A DNA stretch of 64,000 bases. Origin: Culex pipiens pallens (Eukaryota; Arthropoda; Insecta; Diptera; Culicidae). Made by a program: the position numbers and the translations under genes. This document shows positions 21,149 to 31,978 of this stretch, piece by piece. Every line of letters begins with the position of its first letter. The stretch's first letter is position 1. The notes under the pieces were generated by a model. That model was not told the DNA's origin. It made no database searches and worked only from the letters and a program-made list of their open reading frames with translations. The DNA lies in contig NC_068938.1 of assembly GCF_016801865.2 (NCBI RefSeq), positions 14,604,746-14,668,745 on the forward strand, written 5' to 3'.

Positions 21149-24100
21149 ATGCCTCAGCCGGAGCGGGACAGCGAGGGCAACAACAAAACGATGACGATGA
21201 ATGACGATGGCAGCGATTCGTCCGGGAGTGGTGGCGGAGGCGGCGGCGGGGCCGGAACTGGAATGACGATGGCCAATAATAATTCACTGCTGGGTATGAC
21301 GACGGCAGCGGGGGGAGGAGGAGGAGGAGCGACCAACACGACGACAACATCCGCGGCAAACGGGTTGAACGGAGGAGGAAACGGCGGTGGCCCTGCGGGA
21401 CTCGGACCAAACAATAACAACAACAACGGACGGCCAGTCAGTAACATCAGCAACACGAGCAGCGGCGGTTCCCAGTCGCGGTTTATCGTGCCCAAGTCGA
21501 GTGAAATTGAAACGCTGGAACAGCTGAAGGATGCTGCGCCGGGACCGGAACGGGAGGAACTTTTCGTCCAGAAGCTGCGCCAGTGCTGCGTGCTGTTTGA
21601 CTTTTCCGAGCCGCTCAACGACCTCAAGTACAAGGAAATCAAACGGTGCGCCCTGCAGGAGATGGTCGAGTACGTGAGCAGCCAGCAGCAGATCATCACC
21701 GAGCAGATCTACCCGGAGGCGGTGCAGATGTTTGCCGTGAATCTGTTCCGGACGCTGCCGCCGTCGTCCAACCCGAACGGGGCCGAGTTCGACCCGGAGG
21801 AGGACGAACCGACGCTGGAAGCTAGCTGGCCACATTTGCAGTTCGTGTACGAGCTGTTTTTAAGGTGAGTTGGGTTGTTTGAAACAAAAGTGCTGATTAA
21901 TTTACAATTTAAATATTCTTCAACCCCAAAGCGCAATAAGCCAATATTTGAACATACATTTGTTTGAAATAAGGAATCGTGTTCTTATGCCATAAATATA
22001 TTTTTTTACTAATTCAAAAATTAATAGTGCAAAAAGCAGGTTTGAATTTTCCAATCATCGGATACAATTTGAACCCTTTAACAAAGATTTTTTTTTACGA
22101 AGAACATCGTCCCAGGGCTCTATACGGGGCAGTAATCCAGAATTTCACAACGCAAAATAAAACGCCTGAAGTTTAAATCTCGAGATGTGCTTTGAAAGTA
22201 CCGATATCGCGGGGTGACTTTGATAGGTTTGAGATATTTCCGTCGTTCCGTATCTTAAATTCTTCGTCATGATCGTTATCCTTGTAGCATTGACACACCT
22301 TTTTTTTTTTTTTGATAAACTTGGATTTTTGATAAATCCGCATTTTTTCAGATGAAATGAACGTTTTTACCACTGATAATTTTCTAAAGTGAAATTTTTT
22401 TTTATATGGCAGAAACTTTTTTTAGGGCTGCCCTATGATTAAAAAAAATCATTTTACAAAAAAGGTTTGCTAATTATTGACTAACTTTTTAAAAGGTCCA
22501 AACATTCAATATTACGCCCTTTTCAAATGTAAGCTTGGATTCAAAAATTTTGAAAATATATTTTTTGCAATTCCGCTGTGAAACTGTCTGTCCTTCTGGA
22601 GAAACGAAACGGCCTACTTTTCCCTACCAAAAATAACAAAATGGAAAATTAATACCTTTCAACACCAGTGCTGAAAAGTTCAACTTTTCAGCACTGAAAT
22701 GGGAAAAGTAACATTTTTCAATATTTTTTTGTTTTGAACGGTGAGTTTACTTAACACATGAATAATTGACATAAAATTCCATTCAAAAAGCGTTTTTCGG
22801 AATTGCAAAAAATGTTGTTAAGCAACTCGTTGCAAAACTTGTTTTTTTCAGCACTCATCGCTATTTTTAAAAATCGAAAAACTGCAAATATTTCGCTAAA
22901 ATCAAAGTTTCGGTGGCTAGATCTTGAAAATGGAGCCCTTTATCAAAAAATCTGTAATGTACTTTTCGATGGCAAATTCAATTTTACTTTAAAAAATTTG
23001 GTCAAATTTTGTTTAGTATAAAATTTTTATTTTTTTCGAAAATCACTATTTTTTTAAAAAATCATAACTCGGCGGCAGATTTTTTGACCATACTTCTCTA
23101 TGGCTCAAAAGTTGCGGATTTTTGTCCCCTAAAACATATAAAAAAATATAAAAATATAAAATTTTTGGGAAATTGAGTTTTTGTGAAAGAAGTTAATAAA
23201 AAAATCGGCATTTTTTTTCCATGAACTAATTTTTTCTCATTAGTCCTCAACAATATCTTCAACTTTGCCGAAGACACCAAATTGATCAGAAAATTCACTC
23301 AAAAGTTACAGATTTTCGAACAAAAAATACAAAATATAAAAATGGCCGAAATCGGCCGATTTCGAAGAAAATTGCTCACACACTATAAATTGTTAGGTTT
23401 TTATACTTACTTAATACCTAAAACAATTTATAATGCGTAACTGGACAAGGTGTGAATGCCTGGTACGAATACTCAAGACGTGTTCTAGCGTGTTGCTCGT
23501 TCTGACTCAGAGCAAGGGTGAGATCAAGGCCCGATCTTACACTGAACGTTGCGAATATTCTACAAATAAAATTGTATGCGCCACAATTAATCTTCAAAGT
23601 TTCTGGAGGATATGAAATAAATCTTCGTTCTCGTTGTTTGCAGGTTTCTTGAATCGCCCGACTTCCAGCCGAGTGTGGCCAAGCGGTACATCGACCAGGG
23701 CTTCATCCTGAACCTGCTGGAGCTGTTCGACTCGGAGGACCCACGCGAGCGGGACTTTTTGAAGACGGTGCTGCACCGGGTGTACGGTAAGTTCCTCGGG
23801 CTGCGTGCCTTCATCCGGAAGCAGATCAACAACATTTTCTACAAGTTTATCTACGAGACGGAGCACCACAACGGAATTGCCGAGCTGCTGGAGATTCTGG
23901 GCAGTATTATCAACGGTTTCGCTCTCCCTTTGAAGGAGGAGCACAAGCAGTTTTTGCTGAAGGTGCTGCTGCCGCTGCACAAGGTCAAGAGTCTGTCCGT
24001 GTACCATCCGCAGCTGGCGTACTGCGTGGTGCAGTTCCTCGAGAAGGACCCGGCGTTGACGCAACCGGTCATCAAGTGTCTGCTCAAGTTCTGGCCCAAA

Positions 24101-24607
24101 ACGCACAGCCCCAAGGAGGTGATGTTTCTGAACGAACTCGAGGAGATCCTGGACGTGATCGAGCCGGCCGAATTCCAGAAGGTGATGGAACCGCTGTTCC
24201 GACAGATTGCCAAGTGCGTCTCGAGTCCGCACTTCCAGGTGGCCGAGCGGGCGCTGTACTACTGGAACAACGAGTACATCATGTCGTTGATATCGGAAAA
24301 CTCCAAGGTCATTCTGCCGATCATGTTCCCGGCGCTCAACACCAACTCCAAACAGCACTGGAACAAAACGATCCACGGGCTAATCTACAACGCGATCAAG
24401 CTGTTCATGGAGATGAACCAGAAGCTGTTTGACGAGTGTCACAAAAAGTACAAGGCCGAGCAGCAGAACGAGCGGGAAAAGCTGAACCGACGGGAGGAAC
24501 TGTGGCAGCAGGTCGAGAGCCTGGCCCGGCAACATCCGACCTACGAGAAGCTCGTTGACGGAACGACCGGTGAGCTGGTTCTCGCCGGAACCGGACGGAA
24601 GACATAA
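21149..24607 (+). CDS. PP2A regulatory subunit B56 (B') family
   Basis: Two coding exons: 21149-21864 (AG|GTGAGT donor) and 23644-24607, joined in phase 2 so that the reading is ELFLR-FLESPDFQ. The product has 559 residues. B56 subunits bind the PP2A scaffold and catalytic subunits and recruit substrates with LxxIxE motifs. Residues 1-110 are a low-complexity tail rich in Gly, Asn and Thr. From about 134 (ELFVQKLRQCC) to about 545 lies the conserved HEAT-like core, including FDPEEDEPTLEASWPHLQ, LLELFDSEDPRERDFLKT and AERALYYWNNEYIMSL. The length fits the family. The core resembles vertebrate gamma/delta forms more than epsilon, and in flies it would be wdb or wrd; I cannot decide which. The 1.78-kb intron is AT-rich and includes a GGGGTGACTTTGATAG phrase shared with an element near 53 kb. 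Confidence 0.95.
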
Positions 24608-26310
24608 TCTGTGTCGTCGTTTTGTTTTTCTTTTTTTTTTCTGGTAAAACTTTACACTTTTCAGTTCTATTTAGCAAGTACCTTTTTTAAGCCGAAGCAG
24701 GAAAGCACCGTAAGCAAGAGATGTTTTAACGCACTTGAGAGAGACAGACAGACAGACAGAGAGAGATATCATGCAGAATCAAATAAAACAAAAAAGAAAA
24801 AGGACAAAAACAAAACAAATCTACTAACGTAGCCGGGGAAAAAGCATTATAATATAAAGAGGAGACACAAAAAAACCCATTGTTAAACACTTTACTCTCT
24901 CATTTTAGGAGAAACAAACTATTTGCAAAAAAAAAAAAAAAACAATAGGTGAAAAGTGACAAATGCTTTACATACAAATGCTGAAAGAGGAGAATCCTAC
25001 AAGTAGAAGCACAACAGAACCGGGGGTCGTGTGTGTGGGTGGGAAGGAAACATTTATAGTTTTACACCTGCTGCATGAAATGCCTTCCCTTATTTTTTCC
25101 CGCAAGCACCCACACGAGCACTAAACATTACTTTCGTGTTTATTTTCCCTTTTTTATATAATATTACACGTAAGAAAGAGAGGAAGTTTTTTTTTCTATT
25201 TTACTCGACGAGACTCTGTTGTAGGATGTGTGTAGACTCATTATGTTTAGTGATGATTATCGATAAAGAAGATACGTGACACAAGTGAAAAAAAAAAAAC
25301 AAAAAGAAAGATTATATTATTATATACTATCTCTGCCTGAGAGGTAGGTAACACACACACACACAAACACTCTAAATTCCTATCTATACACTTTTTAGGA
25401 CAAACAACAAACACTACCTGTACTAACCCTCTTTACTTAAAATTACACACTAACACTCAAAACAAAACACTTTCGCTGAAGAATCAGCGCAAAAATTTGA
25501 ATTTCACACAACGCAAAATGTGGAACAATAATGCACTAAAAGTGAGAGCAATGGTAAATCATCTAGAATGGTCTAAAGAGATAGAAGAAGAAAAAAATGA
25601 ACAGCTACACAAATACAAAACAAAAACAAACAAAAAAAAATCAAGTCACTGTTACTTTCGTCTTGCAAAAAGAGAATAAATACTACACAAAAAAAAAGAT
25701 TATATTAATTGCTATTATCATTATTGTTTAGTGAACAAGTGTGAAAGTGGACGAGAGACTAAACAGCAAAGAGAGAGATGGAAATATCAAGTCTAGGAGA
25801 GTCTCTGGCGTGCGGCACAATCGCCGCCGCGGACCCCGAGAAGTTTGTGCATCAAAGGGAAAGGGGAGCCGAACGAAAAAAAAAAATCAAAGTCGAAAAG
25901 AGTACGCGACAGGGACGGGGAAATCCGATTGTTAGAACTAATAAAAGTACGAGAAAATTATGCAAAAAAAAGGGTTTGTGCTATTCGCTTCGAAATTGTC
26001 CCAAGTTGGGTAAACGTAAACATTACGAGATTGACAGGGAATCTTACAGTTAGACCCGATTATTGGTTACAAAACTAATTTCAATCGAGCTGTCAAACAA
26101 CATGGAGTTACACTTTCTGTGAAGTTTACCATGACACTTTGAAAAGTTTAACCACGCACGCACACACTCTCACTTCTAATTTCTCGATATTTTCGATCAC
26201 CAGCACCACTTTGAATCACATATTCCTAAATCACTTGAAGCATTTTAAGGTCACGCAAAATACGACAGATAAAAATCATCCCAAAATTTGATAATCCGCA
26301 TCAATATCAC
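24608..26310 (+). other. Long AT-rich 3' UTR of the B56 gene and spacer
   Basis: Poly-A and poly-T tracts, GACA and CA microsatellites (24745-24760 and 25352-25366) and an AATAAA at about 25675 suggest a 3' UTR of roughly 1.1 kb. Short open frames at 25500-26080 look like chance readings of A-rich DNA. No other gene is seen. Confidence 0.5.
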
Positions 26311-28176
26311 AAAGGAGAATGGGCAAATTTGGTCCAAGGATGTACACGAACGGGACCAACTTTTTTCGAAAGATCTCGCCGAGACATGAAAAAAAGTGTT
26401 CTGGACCAACTCTCTAAACCCCGGGGTTCAAAAGTTACAATTTGTTGAAGTTTGAGCATTTTGGGTTAAAATGTACAAAAAATCGTATTTTTGCTATTTC
26501 TAAAATCATTCATAAAATCTCTGTTTCATTATGGATTTCGATTTTCTTGACTTCATTTCACGCGTATCAGCATAAACTATGAGTTTTGATATGTCTTAGC
26601 ATGATTGAAACATGATTTCTCTTGTTTTTATCCGTTTGAACCGTTTGTGCAAGAGGCATCCCATAGAAACAAGTCGAAACTTCAAGGTTTTGAAACCGGA
26701 TCCGACCCAGACTGCTTCAGTGAGTATGGAAGGCTTCAGTGCAATGTTGTAACAACTTATTGGGATGGTCTGAGTCATCCGAGAACTCCTTGGAGTTAAG
26801 ACCGGTGATTCTACCGCCGTAACAAGCAAGATGTCGGCGGTTTTTGACCACGGATCATACCCGCATGGCTTCAGTGAGTATGGTAGACTACTATGCTGAT
26901 GTGTTGGAGTGTCCTGGGTTCTCCTAGGACTCCCTGGAGTTAAGATCTGTGGGTCTACTACCGTAACAAGCAAAATGTCGACCAGTTTTGACAACGGAAC
27001 ATACCCGCATAGCGACAGTGAGTGTGGTAGACTACTTTGCTAATGTGTTAGGATGTCCTGGGTCATTCAAGGACTCCCTGGAGTTATGATCTGTGCAGCT
27101 ACAGCCGTAACAAGCAAGAGGTCGACGGTTTTTGACCTCGGAACATACCCGCATAGCTTCAGACAGTATGGTAGACTGCTTTGTTAATGTGTTGGGATGT
27201 CTTTGGTCATCCTAGGACTCCCTGGAGTTATGATCTGTAGGTCTACGGCTGTTACAAGGACTCCCTGGAATGGTCCAGAACATCCCAACATAACAGCAAT
27301 ACAGTCTGCCATACTCACTGAATCTTTGCGGTTATGATGCGCGGTTAAAAATCGTCGACCTTTTTCTTGTTACAGTGACCCAAATATCTTAACTCCAGGG
27401 AGTCCTAGGATGACCAAAGACATCCCAACACATTAACAAAGCAGTCTACCATACTGTCTGAAGCTATGCGGGTATGTTCCGAGGTCAAAAACCGTCGACC
27501 TCTTGCTTGTTACGGCTGTAGCTGCACAGATCTTAACTCCAGGGAGTCCTAGGAGAACCCAGGACACTCCAACACATCAGCATAGTAGTCTACCATACTC
27601 ACTGAAGCCATGCGGGTATGATCCGTGGTCAAAAACCGCCGACATCTTGCTTGTTACGGCGGTAGAATCACCGGTCTTAACTCCAAGGAGTTCTCGGATG
27701 ACTCAGACCATCCCAATAAGTTGTTACAACATTGCACTGAAGCCTTCCATACTCACTGAAGCAGTCTGGGTCGGATCCGGTTTCAAAACCTTGAAGTTTC
27801 GACTTGTTTCTATGGGATGCCTCTTGCACAAACGGTTCAAACGGATAAAAACAAGAGAAATCATGTTTCAATCATGCTAAGACATATCAAAACTCATAGT
27901 TTATGCTGATACGCGTGAAATGAAGTCAAGAAAATCGAAATCCATAATGAAACAGAGATTTTATGAATGATTTTAGAAATAGCAAAAATACGATTTTTTG
28001 TACATTTTAACCCAAAATGCTCAAACTTCAACAAATTGTAACTTTTGAACCCCGGGGTTTAGAGAGTTGGTCCAGAACACTTTTTTTCATGTCTCGGCGA
28101 GATCTTTCGAAAAAAGTTGGTCCCGTTCGTGTACATCCTTGGACCAGCTCCCATACAAATTTGCCCATTCTCCTTT
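26311..28176. repeat. 1.87-kb near-perfect palindrome with tandem repeats in its arms
   Basis: The left arm starts AAAGGAGAATGGGCAAATTTG and the right arm ends with its reverse complement. The arms (about 900 bp each) are almost identical: the same 64-residue chance frame can be read at 26605-26799 on plus and 27677-27871 on minus. Inside the left arm are three tandem units of about 140 bp, each containing ACTCCCTGGAGTTA and CATACCCGCAT. The right arm has one fewer of these and a diverged extra unit near the apex (about 27250). The right arm also has an 11-bp insertion near its end. It carries no protein gene. It resembles a foldback element or a hairpin-RNA locus. Confidence 0.9.
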
Positions 28177-29844
28177 AAACAATTTCAATAATTTTAAAAT
28201 TTCAAAAATAAAAAAAAGTTTTAAAGACATTTCTGGATTTTTTTTTTCGGTAATTCGGTAATTTCGGAATACACCCTTCTGGCAGCAGCTGAAGATTCAT
28301 GCAGTCCCACGTTGCATGCTCGGGTGTAGACCTACGGAAGACCTTGCCGCGAAGACATTTCTGGATTTTTTTTGTCCAAACAACAAATTTTAGTTTTTGC
28401 TTTTTGGGTGTTTTTTAATACCCCTGACTCAAAACGGTTTCATAAACACCCAAAAAGCAAAAACTGGAAATTTTGTTTATTGGACCTTTTCAAAAAAAAA
28501 CTATTAGGCGTTACAAATAAGACTTATAAAAACTTTTAAAAAAATTATAAATTAATTAAAAAAAAACATTTTTTCTTTAATAATTTCGAAATAAAAAAAA
28601 ATCTAGACTTATTTTTTTCAGTTCGGAAACTTTTAATTTAGCAAGTTTGAATTTGTTTAGCAATTAAGGATACAAATTAGAAAAAAAATCATTATTATTA
28701 TTAGGCGTCAATATTTTTTTATTTTTTTATAAATAATATATATTATTTTCGATTTCAAAAAATCATGAATGTAAAAATCATAATATCAGACAAAAATCGC
28801 GATGTTGTATACCGGAATTTTATAAAAATTAAAAACATTTCAATGCAAAAAAACGCGTTTTAGATTGTTTTAGTTTTCGAAAAATACTTTTTTGTCCCCT
28901 GATTTTTCGAACCAATTTTTTTAGATAAACTTTGAAAATTAATTGCAACGGCCTAAATCCCCAAATGCATTTTTACAATATTTCCTCACCACAAAAATAT
29001 TATTCTTTTTTGAGTAGTTTAGGTTTCATATTTAAGCTCAAAAATCAAAATTAGACAACAAAAAAAAAAAATCTTGCTTCGATTATCCTGTGTGAAATTT
29101 TTCCATTGCCTTCAGATAATCTAGTTTAAACTGTAATACTGAACTTCGAAAATTGAAAAAAACATTAAAATAAAAAAAACGATTCCATAAAAAAAAATCT
29201 CAAATAAAAAAAACATTAAAACTCTTAACAAATACCTATCAATTTTGGAAATCCGAAAGATAAAAAGGATATAAAAAAATTATAACCCTTCAGCAAATCT
29301 GGAATTGAATAAACCAGTTTTAAGTTTTTGCTTTTTTGGGTGTTTTTTGATACCCCTGACTCAAGGCGGTTTCAAAAACTCCCAAAAAGCTAAAACTGGA
29401 CATTTGGTTTATTGGACCTTTTTAAAAAAAAAACTCCAGAAATATTTTTTTTAGATTCTGACACCTTGATAGTTTGAAATTCTGAAAATCATATTTTTTT
29501 AAATTATAAAATTTAGAAATTTAAAATCCAAAGTTTTTTTTCTTATTTTCTGGATTCTTGGTTTTTTTAAAATAATTTATTATGTGTTACGTACACAAAC
29601 AAAAAAAAAGTGTTTCAAATTACGGAAGTTGCTCAAAATGAAATCGCAGTAGAGAATTACCTTAAAAATGAGAAGTGAACTTACCAGTTTGGTGTGTAAA
29701 ATGCGCAAACTGCAACGGAAACTTCACCGCACAACAACGCAGCTAGAAAAATAATCAATTGTTTCTTTGGAAAAAGTTCAAACCACAAGGAATTTCTTTC
29801 TGTCAGCGAGTGGTCACCAGTCCACTGCAGTCTCAAATATTGTC
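28177..29844. other. AT-rich intergenic DNA with two copies of a palindromic repeat
   Basis: No gene is visible. Two copies of a hairpin repeat lie at about 28368-28495 and 29305-29435. Each has AGTTTTTGCTTTTTGGGTG, then TACCCCTGACTCA, then the inverse CACCCAAAAAGC, and ends TTTATTGGACCTTTT. A remnant of the same family is at about 55065-55180. A stray unique segment (28275-28355, rich in GC) is unexplained. Confidence 0.5.
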
Positions 29845-29850
29845 TTTATT
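29845..29850 (-). terminator. fzy poly(A) signal
   Basis: AATAAA on the minus strand, 120 bases after the fzy stop codon. Confidence 0.6.
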
Positions 29851-29969
29851 TTCGAAAGTAAACGAACAAGTCATGGCTACATTACAATACAAAAACAGGC
29901 AAATGGCAGCAGTAAAAATGAGTCTAGTAAAAAAGAAAAAAATCACGTGAATACCTATTTTAACACAGC

Positions 29970-31634
29970 TCATCGGATGCTCTGCTTCAGCAGACTGGGC
30001 TTCTCCCGGGTGGCCGATTTCTCCTTCTTGGTGAGCAACGGATCGGGTGTGAAGCAGTTCCACAGGCGCAGTGTTTCGTCAGCGCCGGCACTCATCACGG
30101 TGCTACCGTCGGGGGACATGGCAATCTGGAGCACGCGTCCCGTGTGTCCCAGCAGTTCGACCTGTCGCGTCATCGACGGGTACTTCCAGATGGTGAGCTG
30201 GTTGTTGATGTAGCCGTGGGCGGAGATGAGTTCCTTGTAGTTTTTGGAGAAGAGGAGACCGCACACTTGGGACTTGGTGTCGACGGAGTTGATAAGCTGA
30301 CCGTTGTTGACGTTCCAGAACTTGATGCACCGGTCGGCGGTTCCTCCACCGGTGGCCAGCGTATGTGGCTGCCACGGACACCAGGCCAGGGCTCGGACGG
30401 CGGCTTGATGCTGGTTGAAGGCATGAAGTGGAGTTGTGGTCGTGTGAGGAGCTCCATTGGCAGCACTCCAAACGTTGACCATGTTGTCGTTGCCACCGCT
30501 GGCCAAGTGCTTCCCATCGGTGGACCACTTGAGACCGCAGACCTCCTGCGTGTGGCCACGTAGCGTTGCGACGTTGTGATCCCGCGAGCGGACGTCGTGG
30601 TTGATAATGCTTCCGTCGCGACTTCCCGAGCAAACGATGAACGAGTTCCAGGCCAGAACGCCGACTCGGCCCGATTGACCATCCATCACACGGAGGCGCT
30701 TCATCGCTTCGCAGTCCCACAGTTCGACCGTTCCTGTGCTGGTGCCCACGGCCAGAATGTGACCCTCCTGGATCCAACCCAACGCACACGCGTGGTCACT
30801 GCCTTCGTTCTCGTACAGGACTTCAATATTGCCACTGGCCGCATTCCACAGATAAACCGAAGATCCGAGGGCCACCGCTACGACATTGTCCGCGCTCCAG
30901 TCCATCAGGTTGAGATAGTAATCGTTGATTATGTCCGGCGCGTCCAAGATTCGCTCCGGTGCATTCGGGATAAACCGCGACCCACTCTTGGTGGACATTG
31001 GCGTCTTGACCGAGTACACCACCTTCAGCGGGTTCATGTGACCATCTGGTGCGGCCGGAGCTTTGGTCTGGTAGGAAAGAATCCGCCGATTACTTATATC
31101 ACATCCCTTTACGGCCTCCGCCAACATCTTCATGCGTTCGGCATTCTTCGGACTTCCGCTGCCACTGGCCCCACCACTCGTTCCACCACCCTCCTCTCCA
31201 CTGCCTTCGCTTCCCTCGTTCTCCTTCGACTTGCCCTCATTCTGCTTCACCATAAAGTGACCCAGGTCAAAGTCCGTCGTGTTCCGGTTCGGAATGAATC
31301 GATCTCCACCCGAAGGCTGCTGTTGCTTCTGGGCCGACGACGACGACTGACCTTTGCCTCCCTTGCCCGGGGTTGTCTTCGATCCGGAACCACCGGCCTT
31401 CTTGCTTGGCGTCTTCCCACTGAGTGTCCCCGGCGGAACGGTCTGCGCCTGGCTGTTGGTGAACGACATCGAAAGCTTTTGCCGGGACGTGTTCATCGCG
31501 CTGGCATTGAAGCTCGTCGACGCCGCCGACGATATGTCCAGCTTCTTCTGCCATCGCGGGGCCGGTCCCTTGGTCAGTTCGCCATCCAGCGTTATGATGT
31601 TCTGCAGATCTTGGATGTAGTTGAACTGAGACAT
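29970..31634 (-). CDS. fzy: Fizzy / Cdc20, APC/C activator
   Basis: Single coding exon of 554 residues from the ATG at 31634 (MSQFNY). A 65-bp intron (31703-31639) interrupts the 5' UTR. Cdc20 binds mitotic substrates and activates the anaphase-promoting complex, and is the target of the Mad2 spindle checkpoint. Visible motifs: C-box DRFIPNR at 111-117; KEN box at 137-139; Mad2-binding-type RILSYQ near 184 followed by LKVVYS; seven WD40 repeats from about 240 to 535; and the APC/C-binding Ile-Arg tail (QSIR) at the very end. The long Gly/Ser/Glu spacer between the KEN box and the propeller is low complexity. All key motifs are intact. The gene is head-to-head with a ZAD zinc-finger gene, sharing about 270 bp of upstream DNA. 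Confidence 0.97.
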   Translation of the reverse strand: MSQFNYIQDLQNIITLDGELTKGPAPRWQKKLDISSAASTSFNASAMNTSRQKLSMSFTNSQAQTVPPGTLSGKTPSKKAGGSGSKTTPGKGGKGQSSSSAQKQQQPSGGDRFIPNRNTTDFDLGHFMVKQNEGKSKENEGSEGSGEEGGGTSGGASGSGSPKNAERMKMLAEAVKGCDISNRRILSYQTKAPAAPDGHMNPLKVVYSVKTPMSTKSGSRFIPNAPERILDAPDIINDYYLNLMDWSADNVVAVALGSSVYLWNAASGNIEVLYENEGSDHACALGWIQEGHILAVGTSTGTVELWDCEAMKRLRVMDGQSGRVGVLAWNSFIVCSGSRDGSIINHDVRSRDHNVATLRGHTQEVCGLKWSTDGKHLASGGNDNMVNVWSAANGAPHTTTTPLHAFNQHQAAVRALAWCPWQPHTLATGGGTADRCIKFWNVNNGQLINSVDTKSQVCGLLFSKNYKELISAHGYINNQLTIWKYPSMTRQVELLGHTGRVLQIAMSPDGSTVMSAGADETLRLWNCFTPDPLLTKKEKSATREKPSLLKQSIR

Positions 31635-31703
31635 GGTTCTGAAAAAGAACCACAATGACCGTTATTCATCAAATCGGCATCACTCCCAAACCGGGACACT
31701 CAC

Positions 31704-31978
31704 CTTCAGGATCGAGAATCGGCAGCAGCAGGTCTTTCACTCTCCGTGGCCCGCTTTCTTTCCTTTTGTTCTGGTCGTTCTACCGCCGGATTTCAACGCT
31801 TTTTTGGGCTTCTTCTTCGTCGTCAATTTTGAATGCGCCACAGGGTGTTTCAAAAAATAAAATTCTACCGTGTGATGCTGTCACTTGACCATCTGTCAAA
31901 ATCGCCACTGACAGCATCTGTGCAGTTTTCAAACGTAAACAAATCGCGGGTTGAAAGATCGGCGCGCGCGAGATTAGG
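31704..31978. promoter_or_regulatory. Shared divergent promoter of fzy and the ZAD gene
   Basis: Only about 275 bp separate the fzy 5' UTR donor (31703) and the start codon of the plus-strand gene (31979). A 10-bp inverted repeat, GATGCTGTCA (31874-31883) and TGACAGCATC (31909-31918), lies between them and could serve both directions. Confidence 0.5.

Noticed and set aside
25741..26078. Basic Lys/Arg-rich small proteins after the B56 gene
   Set aside because: Three overlapping frames are all open because the DNA is A-rich; no codon bias or domain, and they lie in or near the 3' UTR.
26605..27871. Protein-coding frames inside the large palindrome
   Set aside because: The same reading appears on both strands only because the arms are inverted copies; no start context or homology.
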